In this document: piece by piece, positions 11,256 through 21,612 of the stretch | How the letters are laid out: each line of letters opens with the position of its first letter | How positions within the stretch are numbered: the first letter of the stretch is position 1 | Assembly: GCF_002999335.1 (NCBI RefSeq) | Contig: NW_020312127.1 | Location: forward strand, 18,443-82,442 | Source: Cyclospora cayetanensis | Taxonomy: Eukaryota > Apicomplexa > Conoidasida > Eucoccidiorida > Eimeriidae | DNA: 64,000 nucleotides | Direction of reading: 5' to 3' | The notes under the pieces: generated by a model | The model's input: the letters and a program-made list of their open reading frames with translations, nothing else | Told to the model about the DNA's origin: nothing | Databases searched by the model: none | Made by a program: the position numbers and the translations under genes

Positions 11256-13527
11256 ATGCTGCGCCTGCAGTGTCGCTGCCGAGCAGCTCAGCAGCTGCGC
11301 AAGCGGCAGCCCCTCCTTCCGCACCAACGCCTGCTTTCGCATCCACAGTTTCAGCAGCAACTACGCTGCTTTCAATGCTCGGAAGGCGGACAGAAGCGAG
11401 CACCGAGGCGGCCCCCTGAGGCTGCACTCAGCATCAGCCGTCGTGGCAGTGGGGGTAGCGCTACCTCCACGAGAGCGCTTGGCAGTCCCAGCAACAACGC
11501 AGCACCAGTGTTCGTCGTTTCCACGTCGGCAGAAGGCGAGGCGGCTGCTGCGGCTCTGTGTGGCTGCTCGCCCCTGCTGGCCGCCTCTCCCCTTGCGAGC
11601 TTCCTCGCCTGCAGGCATTTTCAAAGAAAGCACGAAGAGCTGCTACGGGGTCCAGCCGCTGCAGCCGACAGCGCATGCGTCCCTGTGACTGCCGATCATG
11701 AGAGCGGCAGCAAGAGCGCGCCTCCTAGGCTGACGGGCGCAACCCCAGAGTTCGCAGAACCACCAACGGCACAAACAGCCGATGCTGCCGATCCTCCCCT
11801 GCTGATTGGCTGCGATACAGAGGGAGTGCTGCTTGGCCGTTTTGGTCGCCTGTGCATCGTTCAGATGGGAGGACCTCATGGGGGACCGCCCCTCGATCCC
11901 CTCTTGCTGATTGATGCTCTCAAAGAGAGCTCTCTCTCCCCCTCCGTTAGGCAGATTCTGGAAGGCGACAGCATACTCAAAGTAAGCACTTGCGCTCCTG
12001 CTGATGCTCATTCAACTCCCAGCCGCAACGGCACGAGGCTTGCAGAATGCCTGCGCAAGCAGTGCACATAGAGGGGGGCTACCCCAGGCATGCGCCGCGT
12101 CATCAACAACACGCAGAACGGCCGCTTTGGGACTGTATTATGCGCAGATTTTTCACGACTGTCGTGAAGATTCTGCAGCTCTCTTCCATCAGCACGACAT
12201 CCGGCTAGATTTCGTGTTTGACACGCAAGTACGAACCGAGCTCCCCGATTTTCCCACCAGCGTCCGATTTGCAGCGTCTCTATGTGCATGCATGCACCGT
12301 TGCGGCTTCCCAGAAGACGCGCGCACTGGTTATTTGCGTTTCAGGTAGCGCACCAGCTCATTTGTGCAAAGAGAGGCGAAGCTCTCTATCAAGCGTCTTT
12401 GAAGGAGCTGGTGGAGGCATATCTCGGGATCACGTGAGCTGAGATGCCAATCAAAAATTCAGCAGCCTTTAGGCATCCTACTTAGTACACCTGCATGCTC
12501 GCGTGCTACGCACTCGATTTTTTTCCTTGATCCTGCCTATGCCGACGCGGGGAGTGTGAGGTGCGCTCTTCATGCAGCATAAAGGGTTTAGAGGCTGGCC
12601 GTGAGCTCTTGGATGCGGATTTGGCTGCCTTTGCTAAGCGGCCTCTGTCAGCGCCTCTCCTGAGATATGCCGCTCTGGGAGTTCGCTACCTCCCCAGGCT
12701 CGCCATGGCCATGTCTTTGCACATTCGTAAGTGCTGCATCCTTTCGAAAGCTTGCGCAGTCCAAGTCGCAAGTTGCTGGCTGCCCTGAGACACGCATGTG
12801 CAGACAAGAGGGTCATGCGGATCAAGGCGCTATGGTAGTGCTCTCACACCGTAAACCCTTCCCTCCTGAGGAGGCAAAAACTCGCGAGCGATTCTGAGTT
12901 TGTGGATTTTAGGCCCGGAGGAGGTTATAGCGGCGAGCCAAGAATACGTGCTGTACAGACACCTCAACGAAGCATTCAAGTGCCATAGAGACATGGCGAA
13001 GAAAGGAACCCTTCTTGAAGGTATGTTCGCGCTTTGTGAGGCCAAAAAGCATGCCGTGCATAACCCACTAGATTTTCTGCTGGAGCGTTGTTGTTTTGAA
13101 GACGCAGCTGCCCACTGCTCGCCTACTCAAAACTTCACTTTCTAAGGGTGCATGCAGTGCAACTTTCCCGCTTCGCAGGGATGGTGGTCGTGCGTTCGCC
13201 CGAGAAGATCATCCTGAAACTCAATACCAGTGCTGTTGGCATCGTTTGTTCGCCAGCGGCCCTTGAACGCTTTCAAGATGTGCAGTTCGGTATGTTGCTG
13301 ACGTTCTTGGAGGGGAAGTGTTGTTGCGGGCAGTGGGGCAGTGCTGCTTTACCCCTACCGAACTGCCCTCTTGCGGTCTGAAAGGCCTCCTGCAGCGTGC
13401 CAGTGCTCTTTTTTCAGGCGATATCGTGGCTGTTTCTGTCGCGGGAGAGGGCGCTGGAGGGAAATATCTGTACGTCGAGAGACACGACGGCCTTTTCGAC
13501 TTCACAGATCCCAAGAGGTGCGACTAG
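11256..13527 (+). CDS. EXD1-like 3'-5' exonuclease-domain protein
   Basis: Seven exons: 11256-11981, 12148-12228, 12345-12433, 12578-12726, 12913-13020, 13179-13289 and 13418-13527, giving 457 residues in consistent phase. After an Ala/Ser-rich N-terminal region of about 180 residues, a DEDD exonuclease fold begins. Motif I is GCDTEGVLLG (Asp-x-Glu), motif II is IFHDCREDSAALF, then FDTQVAHQL supplies a further conserved patch as in EXD1/EXD2/Egalitarian-type proteins. Where motif III should give Tyr-x3-Asp, the sequence is RYAALGVRYL, so the last metal-binding Asp appears to be missing. This would suggest a non-catalytic RNA-binding role, as reported for EXD1 in the animal piRNA pathway. A beta-rich C-terminal domain of about 70 residues follows. 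Substrate is unknown. Confidence 0.85.
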
Positions 13528-14515
13528 GATTGCGCGGTTTTCCCGTGTAGCGCCCGCACAGTGTGCACGCAGACAGCCACAGCTGCACTCGAGCTAGCTA
13601 GTGCAGCTGCGGCTGTTTGCAATGCTTGTGCCGAACGGATCAAGTGCTCTCAGCCCTGCAGCGGCGAGTGTTTGCGGGTGCGCCATAGGCCGCGCCGCAA
13701 TTATGCGACGTCGATGCAACTCACAGAGGTAGGATGGATGGCAGACAGGCCAGAGGCTGATGTTTTGTACATTGTATGCTACCGTAATTCTGCATCTACG
13801 GTTCGAGTGCAGCTGTGATGCAGCCTGCTCTTCCTATGGGTGTTGCTGCTGCCGTTTTGCAGGACTGTCGCGCTGACCCCTTGCTACTGGCCCATTTAGA
13901 TGACTAGATGAAAAGCAGAGCGTAGGTGTGTTGGAATTCTTTCTTTCTACTCCAATAATCTGTTTTTGAAAGGTGCTAGGCCTGACACCTGCTGCAGGCG
14001 CAATGCCAACTGTCTAACCGCGTGAGAAGCTACAGCCAATTAAAAGCCTGCTGCTCCTGTCGCCGCAGCAGCAGTTCGGTCGGTTTGGGATTGGAAGGCC
14101 TTTGGGGTGGGAGCGGCCTGGGAAACGGCTACCAGCGCTTAAAAGAAGTCACGCACTGACAATCGCACCAGGAACTCCCAAACCTTGGGCAGAAACATGC
14201 AATCCTAATTCGGAAAGGCAGCTACCTTCCGCCGTTGCTGCTACTTGCGCGCATACTACTGATGACGCTCAGCACGCAAACAGGGGGCGCTGCAAGATTC
14301 GAACGAGCGGGGTGCTTAAAGCGGCTTTAGCTCAAGGCGCAAGAGATAGCGGACCGCGCTGTATGTCCTTCGGAGTACTTTGGGGCCCCCCCAACGGGGC
14401 AGGGAGCGCAGTAGAAATTTTATCCAAGAAAGAAGAGGCGCAATGCCTTAGTATAGACATTCAAGGCCCATTAGCTCTTCAATTTACATCACGAGCAATA
14501 ATACATGGGGGATCT
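13528..14515. other. intergenic, no supported gene
   Basis: I see no exon I can support. A GGGGCCCC-type palindrome lies near 14382-14390. An open + frame starting about 14102 lacks an ATG at its beginning and runs antisense to the small gene that follows. Confidence 0.45.
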
Positions 14516-14674
14516 TCAGGCGCTTGCTCTGCTAAATGCAAGATAGACTTCCTTGGCATCCATCATTCTGTATTGGTCAATAATGTAGCCGGAGAAGGCA
14601 ACAGATGCCAGTAGTCCCCCACACACCAACAAGAACATTGCGATGGGATCCATTTTGCAGCAAAAAAGACGCAT
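14516..14674 (-). CDS. possible 52-residue single-pass membrane protein
   Basis: The frame opens with an ATG at 14674 and encodes 52 residues. Residues 11-31 form one hydrophobic membrane segment (IAMFLLVCGGLLASVAFSGY), followed by a polar tail beginning IIDQYRMMDAKEV. It could be a separate small gene or a 3' exon of the adjacent membrane gene at 14781-15257, because a plausible splice acceptor (CTCAAAG) sits just upstream. I do not recognise it. Confidence 0.35.
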   Translation of the reverse strand: MRLFCCKMDPIAMFLLVCGGLLASVAFSGYIIDQYRMMDAKEVYLAFSRASA

Positions 14675-14780
14675 CCTTTGAGACCGCAGAGTGGTTGGCA
14701 GCCAACCGTGCCCCTCGCGTAGGGAGCGTTCCCTCGCCGTTCTCTGTTCTTAGAGCCCCCTAGTCTTTCGCCTTGTCAGA

Positions 14781-15257
14781 CTAATTCTGCTGCTGGGCGT
14801 ATGAGCCTGCAGGATCCACACGCAAGGCAGAAGCAAAAACAGCCAGGCATTTTCCAGGGCCACGAGCTCCCGTACACTGGAGAAAGACCGCAAGGATAGA
14901 ACAGATGAAGGCACAGCTGAGAAGATTCACTACGTGTTTAAGCACAAAAGCAGGGGTCCGCATGTCTGTGGAACGGTGGGGAGCTTTCCGTTGGCAACGG
15001 TATGAAAACGATTCGCCCTCCAATCCCCTCTTTAACAGATCTGCAAGACTTTGCTAACAGCGGGCCGCACCCGTCTCCGAAGCGAATGGACGCAGCAGAG
15101 TAAGAAGCAAAAAAATATGGTGGCGTATGCTTTATGTTTTGGCGTTTGGGGTTTTAGGTTCAGAGATGTGAATGCGAGTTCGGGAGGGCTCACCGATGAG
15201 GTACAACGAGACAAGGGAGCCGAAGAAGGTAAGCAAGAAGGTGCCCCAGTCAAGCAT
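14781..15257 (-). CDS. possible 107-residue two-TM protein, two exons
   Basis: Exon 1 (15194-15257) starts at an ATG and encodes a membrane segment (TFLLTFFGSLVSLYLIG) ending at a GTGAGC donor. Exon 2 (14781-15040) begins after a TTGCAG acceptor in matching phase, giving 107 residues. A second hydrophobic segment (VVNLLSCAFICSILAVFL) lies in exon 2, after a basic loop starting DLLKRGLEGE. No family is recognised. It resembles in size and layout the other two-exon small membrane genes near 35 and 36 kb. Confidence 0.4.
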
Positions 15258-16031
15258 TGTGGGATAAAATTAAAAAAGACGCCGTATTAAACACTAAAAC
15301 AATTGAGAGTTTGTCTACTTCACTGCTGTGCTGGTGTTTTGTTGCGGCTGAAGCTGCTCATCTGTCAGTACACTACCATAGGGGATGCGCCGCCCCAGCA
15401 GTTGAAAACGAGCCTTGGAACACCTGCGCTCTGCTTGACTTCTGTGAAATTATTTAGTGAACTCATACTAGGAATGTATGAGCGGAATCAAAGGGGCGAA
15501 ACACTGAGGGGTGTGCTGCTGCTGTCGCCCGGTAGCTCGTTCTCGCTTTCCAGGACGCGCCTAGGGGGTATACCCCAGGATGACGCTTGCTGGTCATTTG
15601 AGAAGTATGGTCTGCAGTCCATGGAACATCTATCGAAATTTCCAGGGCAATACCCTACGAGCGTTATTCCCCTCGGTTTCGCAAAAAAACCGTCATGTGT
15701 TCAATGTCCGACTGTGTAGTGCAATTCCAGTGGTACGACGGAATAGCGAAAGACAGCTCAAGAGAGGTAAAAAAGAAAATTTCGAGGTCCTTGCTGCTGC
15801 AGGTCCAGTGCAGCTATAGCTCTCCTCGAGGGTTTGCGGCATATGGGGAGAACTGTGTGCAAGGCCCATGGCCACAGTCGTTTACACTTAGAAGGGATTT
15901 GGGGAGTAGAGGAAGAGCGTAGAATGACAAGACTTAGTTTATTAAACAGGAAATCGGGAACAAATGTTCGAGAGCTTTAAGTGGGCTCCCCTTTTATCAT
16001 GGAGATGCGTTGTACCTAAAGCTTAGTGGGA
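15258..16031. other. intergenic, no supported gene
   Basis: Short open frames only. This spacer separates the end of the Mak5-like gene (stop at 16032, -) from the small membrane gene. It is AT-rich relative to its neighbours and shows no motif I can name. Confidence 0.4.
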
Positions 16032-19000
16032 TTACACGCACAGGGTCCTTAGCTGATTCTGCTGCCCTTTACACGCCTTCTGTTTCTCTTGTAACACCTA
16101 TAACCGCGAAAAAAACCCTAATCGCGAGAAGAAACGGAACCCCAGGTGTATGGCAAGCTGTCTCAGGGGACACATGTGGCAAGGATCTGCGGCACGCACG
16201 CATCAGAGGAAGAGCTGCACGAAAATGGGAGAGAAATCCACATACACCGCCACTCCCTGCGGCTGCTCTGTACGTCCACTTCAATAGCCTGTGCAGAGTC
16301 TGTGAAAACACTTGCCTGCCTCAGCTTTTGCCTGGCCTGCTGATTTTTTCTCTGGCCCTTTATTCTCAAATCTTGCAAAGCTTCGTCTGCTGCCGACCCG
16401 TCTGATTCCAGTTCCACATCTGCTGCGAGGGCCAGCCGCCGCATAACGCCCCTTTTCCGCTTTTGTTTTTGCTCCTAAGCCCCACGCACAGGCAAGCAGG
16501 CAAGCAAAACTGCTTCCCAAGAAGGTACCTATCCTACTGAAGGGCTTGTCAGCCCCGACAACAGCAGTAGCCGCACGCCCTCGCAATAAGTCAAAACCCA
16601 TATAAACCCACTGCCCTTGGAAAGAATAGAAATAGGGAGAAGATGCCATCCGGAAAACTTCGGCCCTTCACGCCTCCACCGACGCAGCCGGCCCAATCAG
16701 AGGCTCCCAAAAAGGGGGAACAAACACTTGAAAGCTCGCTAACCCATTGCATGTGATTCATGAGGCTCTGGTTGTTTACAACTGAGGGCTGCCGGTGCAC
16801 GTCACACCTCAAGCTAAACTACAAGATAGAGATCCCGTTTACTGGGGCATTGGAAGCGTACAGTCTATGATAGGGGCGTACGGCTTACCTGATGGTTTTC
16901 CCGTTCTACTTGATCCGCCAGTTGGAAGAGCCGCCTAATTGTTTCCATCCGCTCCTGCAGTCCCGCAATATCCCTAAATCCCAGAGGCGGTGGTGCAGCC
17001 GACAGTTGGATGCCTGCCGATGCCAGGAGCCACTCCCAGACGCCAGATGCGCTGCTCGAGATAAAGCAGACCGCCTCCCCTGCACGCCCGAAATATGCTT
17101 AGAAAACCATATGTATGCAGAGACGGCCAAAGACATGGGCTCTATCATTCAGTGCGAAAGATGTCCAGGGTCAGAGGAAAGCGTGCGTCACAAACATGTG
17201 TCGTACAGATTGAGCTACAAAAGGCCTAAAACAAACCCGTGCCTATGCTCCTCGCGTAGCAGGGGCCGATAACTCTGGTTTGTTAAGGCTTTTTGGTTAA
17301 CATGAAGCGCATATGATACGATCGTTTCTTGTTTAAATCTCCGTTAGACACATGCACTGACCAGTACCTAACAACAGCTAGCTCAAGCACGCCTTCGGCC
17401 TCCAATGTTCGCGGGCGTCCCACTCGCCACAAATGTTCATGGATGCACCGTTAAGGCCTTAATGTTAGGAAGTGCGGATAAGTACCATCTTTGCCTGCTC
17501 GAGCAGTCCGGCCGCATCTGTGAATAAAGGTTTCTTGATCCCGGGGTCTTTGGAAATGAAGGACCTTTTCCACATCCTTGAAATCTACACCGCGGGCCGC
17601 CACGTCTGTGCTCACAAGTAGCCCGTACCGGCTTGAAAGAAACCTGCATGTGACAGTACAGAGAAGAGATGGGGAGTGTCACCAACGGGAGAGAGAAAAG
17701 GAAAAAAGCCACGGCAACACATCCAAGAGCTGAAGATAATGAACTGTTGTAGCACCACATGGAAGAGGACCTGAGGTGCAGATGTCGTGTAGTGCTGCCG
17801 CACCTCCAGCAGCCCAAAGTACAGCAACAGCACAGCTACGGCAGCGATCCAGACGCGGTGACCTTCAATTTTCAATAGCAACTGCAAAGCCTACCTGTCC
17901 AGCCGCTTCAACCTTTGTTTTTGTTGAAGATTGGAGTGGAGGCCGCAAACCGCAATCTGCGCCTTATGTCGCTGCTGCAGCTGCTCTTGTAGCAGCAAAC
18001 TGCAACAATGACAGCCCAGACAAACAGCAGCCCGTAACGCACCAGCACCCCCGGAAGCATTTCGGTGGCATATGTCCCGCGTTTAGGGTGAAAAAGCCCC
18101 CGTTTCAAGAAGAGGGGGGTCGAGGGAAATCGGACTGCATGCATGCCAAGTAAAAATGATGGCTTACGTGAGGAGAGATTCGAGCCTGTAGACATAAGAA
18201 ATGGCATTCACGAACAAAACGACTCGAAGTGGCTGCTTCTCTCCCGCCTTTAGATCAAAAACCCGCAGGAGGTAAGCCGCCAGGTGAACTTCCTGTCGCA
18301 GGAACATACACAACGACGACAGCGAAAATGGCCGCAAGCACACAGGAAGAAGGCACTCTTTACACTGTGGAGCCTTTTGCATGCTCGTCTCTCGCCCTGT
18401 GCAGATCCATCTGCCAGCGCGGCAGCTTCTCGGCTTCCCTTCTCCCTGCGTTGAAAACCAGTACGCGGCTGCAAGTGTGCTGCTGAGGCTCACCATCTCA
18501 GATTCCACTGGACACTTCCAGACGCTCAGACGCAGGGTACTCGGCAGCTTGCTGTTGAGTTGCTGCAGCTCTACCGCACTTTCTTTCTGCCCCTCCGTCT
18601 GGGGTTCCTGCTCCTGGAGCTGGTGGCGCCACACATGCTGCTGCTGCTCTGCTTCGGAGACTCTCACTGCAACCAGCATCTTGGCTCTGATTCGTACATG
18701 CTGCAACAGGGCAGCAGCGGCTGCAGATCCGTCTTCGTCATCCTGGCTGCTTGCACTTATTACTTGCAGGCCCTGTTGCTTCCGCTGCAGCGCAAGTGCC
18801 AGTGTAGCTGACAGTACAAACGTCTGAAGACTTGCGGCCCTGCCCTTCAGCTGTCTCGGCATCTTGGGCTGCTTCTGCTGCTTCTTGCGCTTGCTCCTGT
18901 TGCTGCCTGTAGCCATTTCCTTGTCGCTGCTGCCTTTGTTTGTGTTGCTGCTGCACCCTTTGGGAGGCGCCGCATCCAGCTGTGCATACACTAGCTGTAG

Positions 19001-20703
19001 GAGCACCTCGGTCTCGGTGGACGGGGGAATCCAGGGTCTGTTTTGTTTCTTCTTCTTCTTCTTCTTCTCCTTATTCTGCTTGCCTCTCTGCTGCTGCTGC
19101 TGCAGTAACCTATCCGCTTCATCCAAAACGAGGAATTGCAGCATAGAAAAATTTTGGGAAAAAGACAACCCCTGGGCAGCAAGCCTTTCCCTCCGCCCCT
19201 GCTGTCGCCGCATCTGCGCTTCATGCACCTGGTTCTGGGGATCTTCGTTCTCCTCCTCTTCGTCCTCTCCCTGATCGTCTACCTTTCCCACTCCTAACGC
19301 CTCGGATGCTGCTTCCGAGGCAGCAACGGATAAGGGCTGCTCCCGCTGCAACGCCAGCAACCGTCCGGGGGTCGCAACAAGAATCAGAGGCTTGCTGGTT
19401 CCTAGAACCCTCAGTTGCTTCTCAGGCGACAGCCCCCCCACAACCGCAGCAGCGCGGATTGGGGTGTATGTACACAGCTGCTGCAGGACGTGCAACACCT
19501 GCGAAGCACGAACAGTGCGCCCTACACATGCAACCAATAGGATCAAACAAAACGTGCTTGCGCATGAAATTAAACGTTGCAAAAACCTCAGCGTCCCTAC
19601 CCCTCCAATTCCCCAGCCCTCACCTGTAGAGCGAGCTCACGAGTCGGTTCAAGCACCAGTGCAGCTGGACCCTCCGGCTGCACTTGCTGCAGCAGAAATT
19701 GCCTTCTTTGCTCCTCTCGCACAGCAGGATCTGCCTCTGGACCTCCCTCATGGTGCTCTAAGAAAGCCTCCGCAGTTGCTCGCTCCTGCTGCTCCTCTGC
19801 CTCCTTGCGCGTCTGCCTCTCCTGCCACTTCTCGAGACGCCTAGCCAGCTGGGTAGCCAAGGAGCTAACTATGGGTAGGGCGAAGGCAAGAGTTTTTCCG
19901 GATCCTGTTTGCGCTGTCGCGACAACATCACGCCTGTCCCTGAGTGCCTGCAGCAGAACCTGCTGCTGCACTGGCGTCGGACGCACCAGCTGCTGCTGCA
20001 GCAGCACCCTGGAGACAGCAGGGTGTACCATGCAAATATCATTGTTCAAGTGCGGCTTCCATAGATCTAGCCCCTCATCGAGCTGAGGCACCAGCTCGTA
20101 GCTATCGTACATGCAATCGAACGCTGCTGCCGCTGCGGCTGCGGCTGCTGCTTCCGGCGATGCAGCTGCAGCTGCTGCAGCTGCTGCTTCTGCAGCAGTG
20201 AGACCTCCAGCTCCCCCCTGGAGATCCAGTGAGGCATCAATGGGGCCGCTGGATTTGGATTGCTCTGCTGACGCTGCTTCTGCTGCGCTATCCTCTGCTG
20301 GCGCTGCGGCTGCCTTCCTCCGATGCTGCTGCTGCTGCCTGCGACTTGCAGTGCGGCCGCTTGCTGCCGCTGAATCTTCCAGCCGACGCTTCGCAATCTC
20401 CTCTTGAGCGGTGCCCCGCTGTTGCTGGGGGTTCTTTGCCTTCTTCTTCTTTCGGTGGGTGCTGCTGCTGCGTGGACTGCAGTCCGTCTGCGCCTGTCCC
20501 CGTTGCTGACTTCGATCCCTCTTCCTCTTTTCGCCGCGTGGCTTTGCTTCCTCCTCATAAACGAGTTCTTCCAGCCCCAAAAAGCCTTCCGCCTCTAAAC
20601 CAGGCTCGACGTCCACGGCGCGCCAGAGAGGCAGTCCGCGGGGGGCCCCTTCGGCCTGTCCCAAGCCTTCTGAACTCGCCTTCTTCGCCTTCTTCGCCTT
20701 CAT
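16032..20703 (-). CDS. DDX24: DEAD-box RNA helicase, DDX24/Mak5 type
   Basis: Eight exons: 19624-20703, 18494-19498, 18292-18494 region read as 18168-18292, 17895-17999, 17486-17631, 16889-17079, 16316-16474 and 16032-16097; total 958 residues with every phase consistent. Motifs: [23 protein letters not shown] (split from the next exon by an intron), ATPGR, DEADRLL, LSATLAL, NAISYVYRLE, LHSNLQQKQRL, DVAARGVDF and HRCGRTARAG. The LSATL form of motif III, the QKQRL patch and a C-terminal LALAADVELESD block match DDX24/Mak5, a 60S ribosome assembly helicase. A long Gln/Lys-rich insertion including nine Lys follows the DEAD box, as inserts also do in this family. The last intron uses a GC donor with full AG|GCAAGT consensus at 16315. 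Confidence 0.92.
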
Positions 20704-21135
20704 CGCCTAAGTAGTCCTTCTAAATCAGCAAGTTGGTAAGCCTTCGTTCCATACAGAAGGCCGCGGACCATAAGCACGGACCCTTGCAAGGAAAGTTCAC
20801 GCGCGAGGAGACCCTCTTGCCCCACAGTCCAAGGGGTTCAACTTACGGCTTAGACCTTGTCATCGCGCCGAAGAAGCATGCGTCAGAAGGGAAGCGACCA
20901 AATAAAATCCTAAAAAGAACAACTAGAACAACAAAGAATCATTGACTTGGGGGGGGCCCCCAGAATGCGCGGGACTGTTGAGTGTGTGTGGCTTGGGAAG
21001 AACCCCCTGCTCCCCAACGGCCTGGGGCCCCCTCACGTGCCGGTGCGCAGGCGGGCGTTGAGAAGTTATGTATTTTTTCTCCTTTTCAAGTTTTGCGCAG
21101 GTGAAATCTGAGGCTGTGCCCCTGGACGGCTCATC
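20704..21135. promoter_or_regulatory. divergent promoter region with GGGGCCCC palindromes
   Basis: This 432-bp spacer lies between the start codons of the Mak5-like gene (-) and the 158-residue orphan (+). It contains a long G-run/C-run palindrome at about 20949-20961 and TGGGGCCCCC at about 21023-21032. A third copy (about 20639-20649) falls just inside the Mak5 coding start. Promoter function is inferred. Confidence 0.45.
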
Positions 21136-21612
21136 ATGGAGACGAGTCGCATTGCAAAACAGGCCACCTCAGAGTTGTGTCGGCTGCTGGACAGCGTTGA
21201 CGAAGAGCTCCATCTCTTGACGGAGGAGCTGTTGCCCCCATTGAAGGCCCCCCCTTCCGCAAGCCCTGCCACAGGGGGATCTTTGGGGGCCCCTGAAGGG
21301 GTGACTTCCCCCGGCTACTCTTTTTCATCAGAAGGAACGGCGGCAGCAGCAGCCACAGGGGCCTCCCTCGAGGCGGACACGGCTGAACAGCTTCGCGAGA
21401 GGGAAGAAAGGAGGAGGGAGCTCATGGAAACATGCGTTGGGGTCTGCTGCTCAATGGGAAAAGAGCTGCACAACGAAATAAGCGCGCAACCCCCAATCAG
21501 CAACCGCACCAGCGGGTCCAGCAACACCTGTTCTAAATTGAGAGCAATCAATCTTGAGACCCTCAGAAATGAAATGCTCGCTTTGCAGGCCCTTAAAGAG
21601 CAGCTCCTGTAA
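21136..21612 (+). CDS. hypothetical protein, 158 aa
   Basis: A single uninterrupted frame from ATG to stop. Residues 1-35 form an amphipathic helix (ATSELCRLLDSVDEELHLL), then a Pro/Ser/Gly/Ala-rich linker, an acidic-basic helix (QLREREERRRELME) and a C-terminal leucine-rich helix (LRNEMLALQALKEQLL). The two helical ends joined by a flexible linker suggest a small subunit of a coiled-coil complex, but no family is recognised. It sits head to head with the Mak5-like helicase. Confidence 0.65.
   Translation: METSRIAKQATSELCRLLDSVDEELHLLTEELLPPLKAPPSASPATGGSLGAPEGVTSPGYSFSSEGTAAAAATGASLEADTAEQLREREERRRELMETCVGVCCSMGKELHNEISAQPPISNRTSGSSNTCSKLRAINLETLRNEMLALQALKEQLL

Noticed and set aside
14280..14350. 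tRNA-like B-box (GTTCGAATC on the - strand)
   Set aside because: The T-arm has mismatches and no acceptor or anticodon stem could be formed around it.
14102..14614. 170-codon open frame on the + strand
   Set aside because: It does not start with ATG, has no motif or splice support, and overlaps the small membrane ORF on the other strand.
20060..20460. Long + strand Ala/Leu-rich ORFs opposite Mak5 exon 1
   Set aside because: They are the reverse reading of poly-Ala/Gln codons in the helicase N-terminus.
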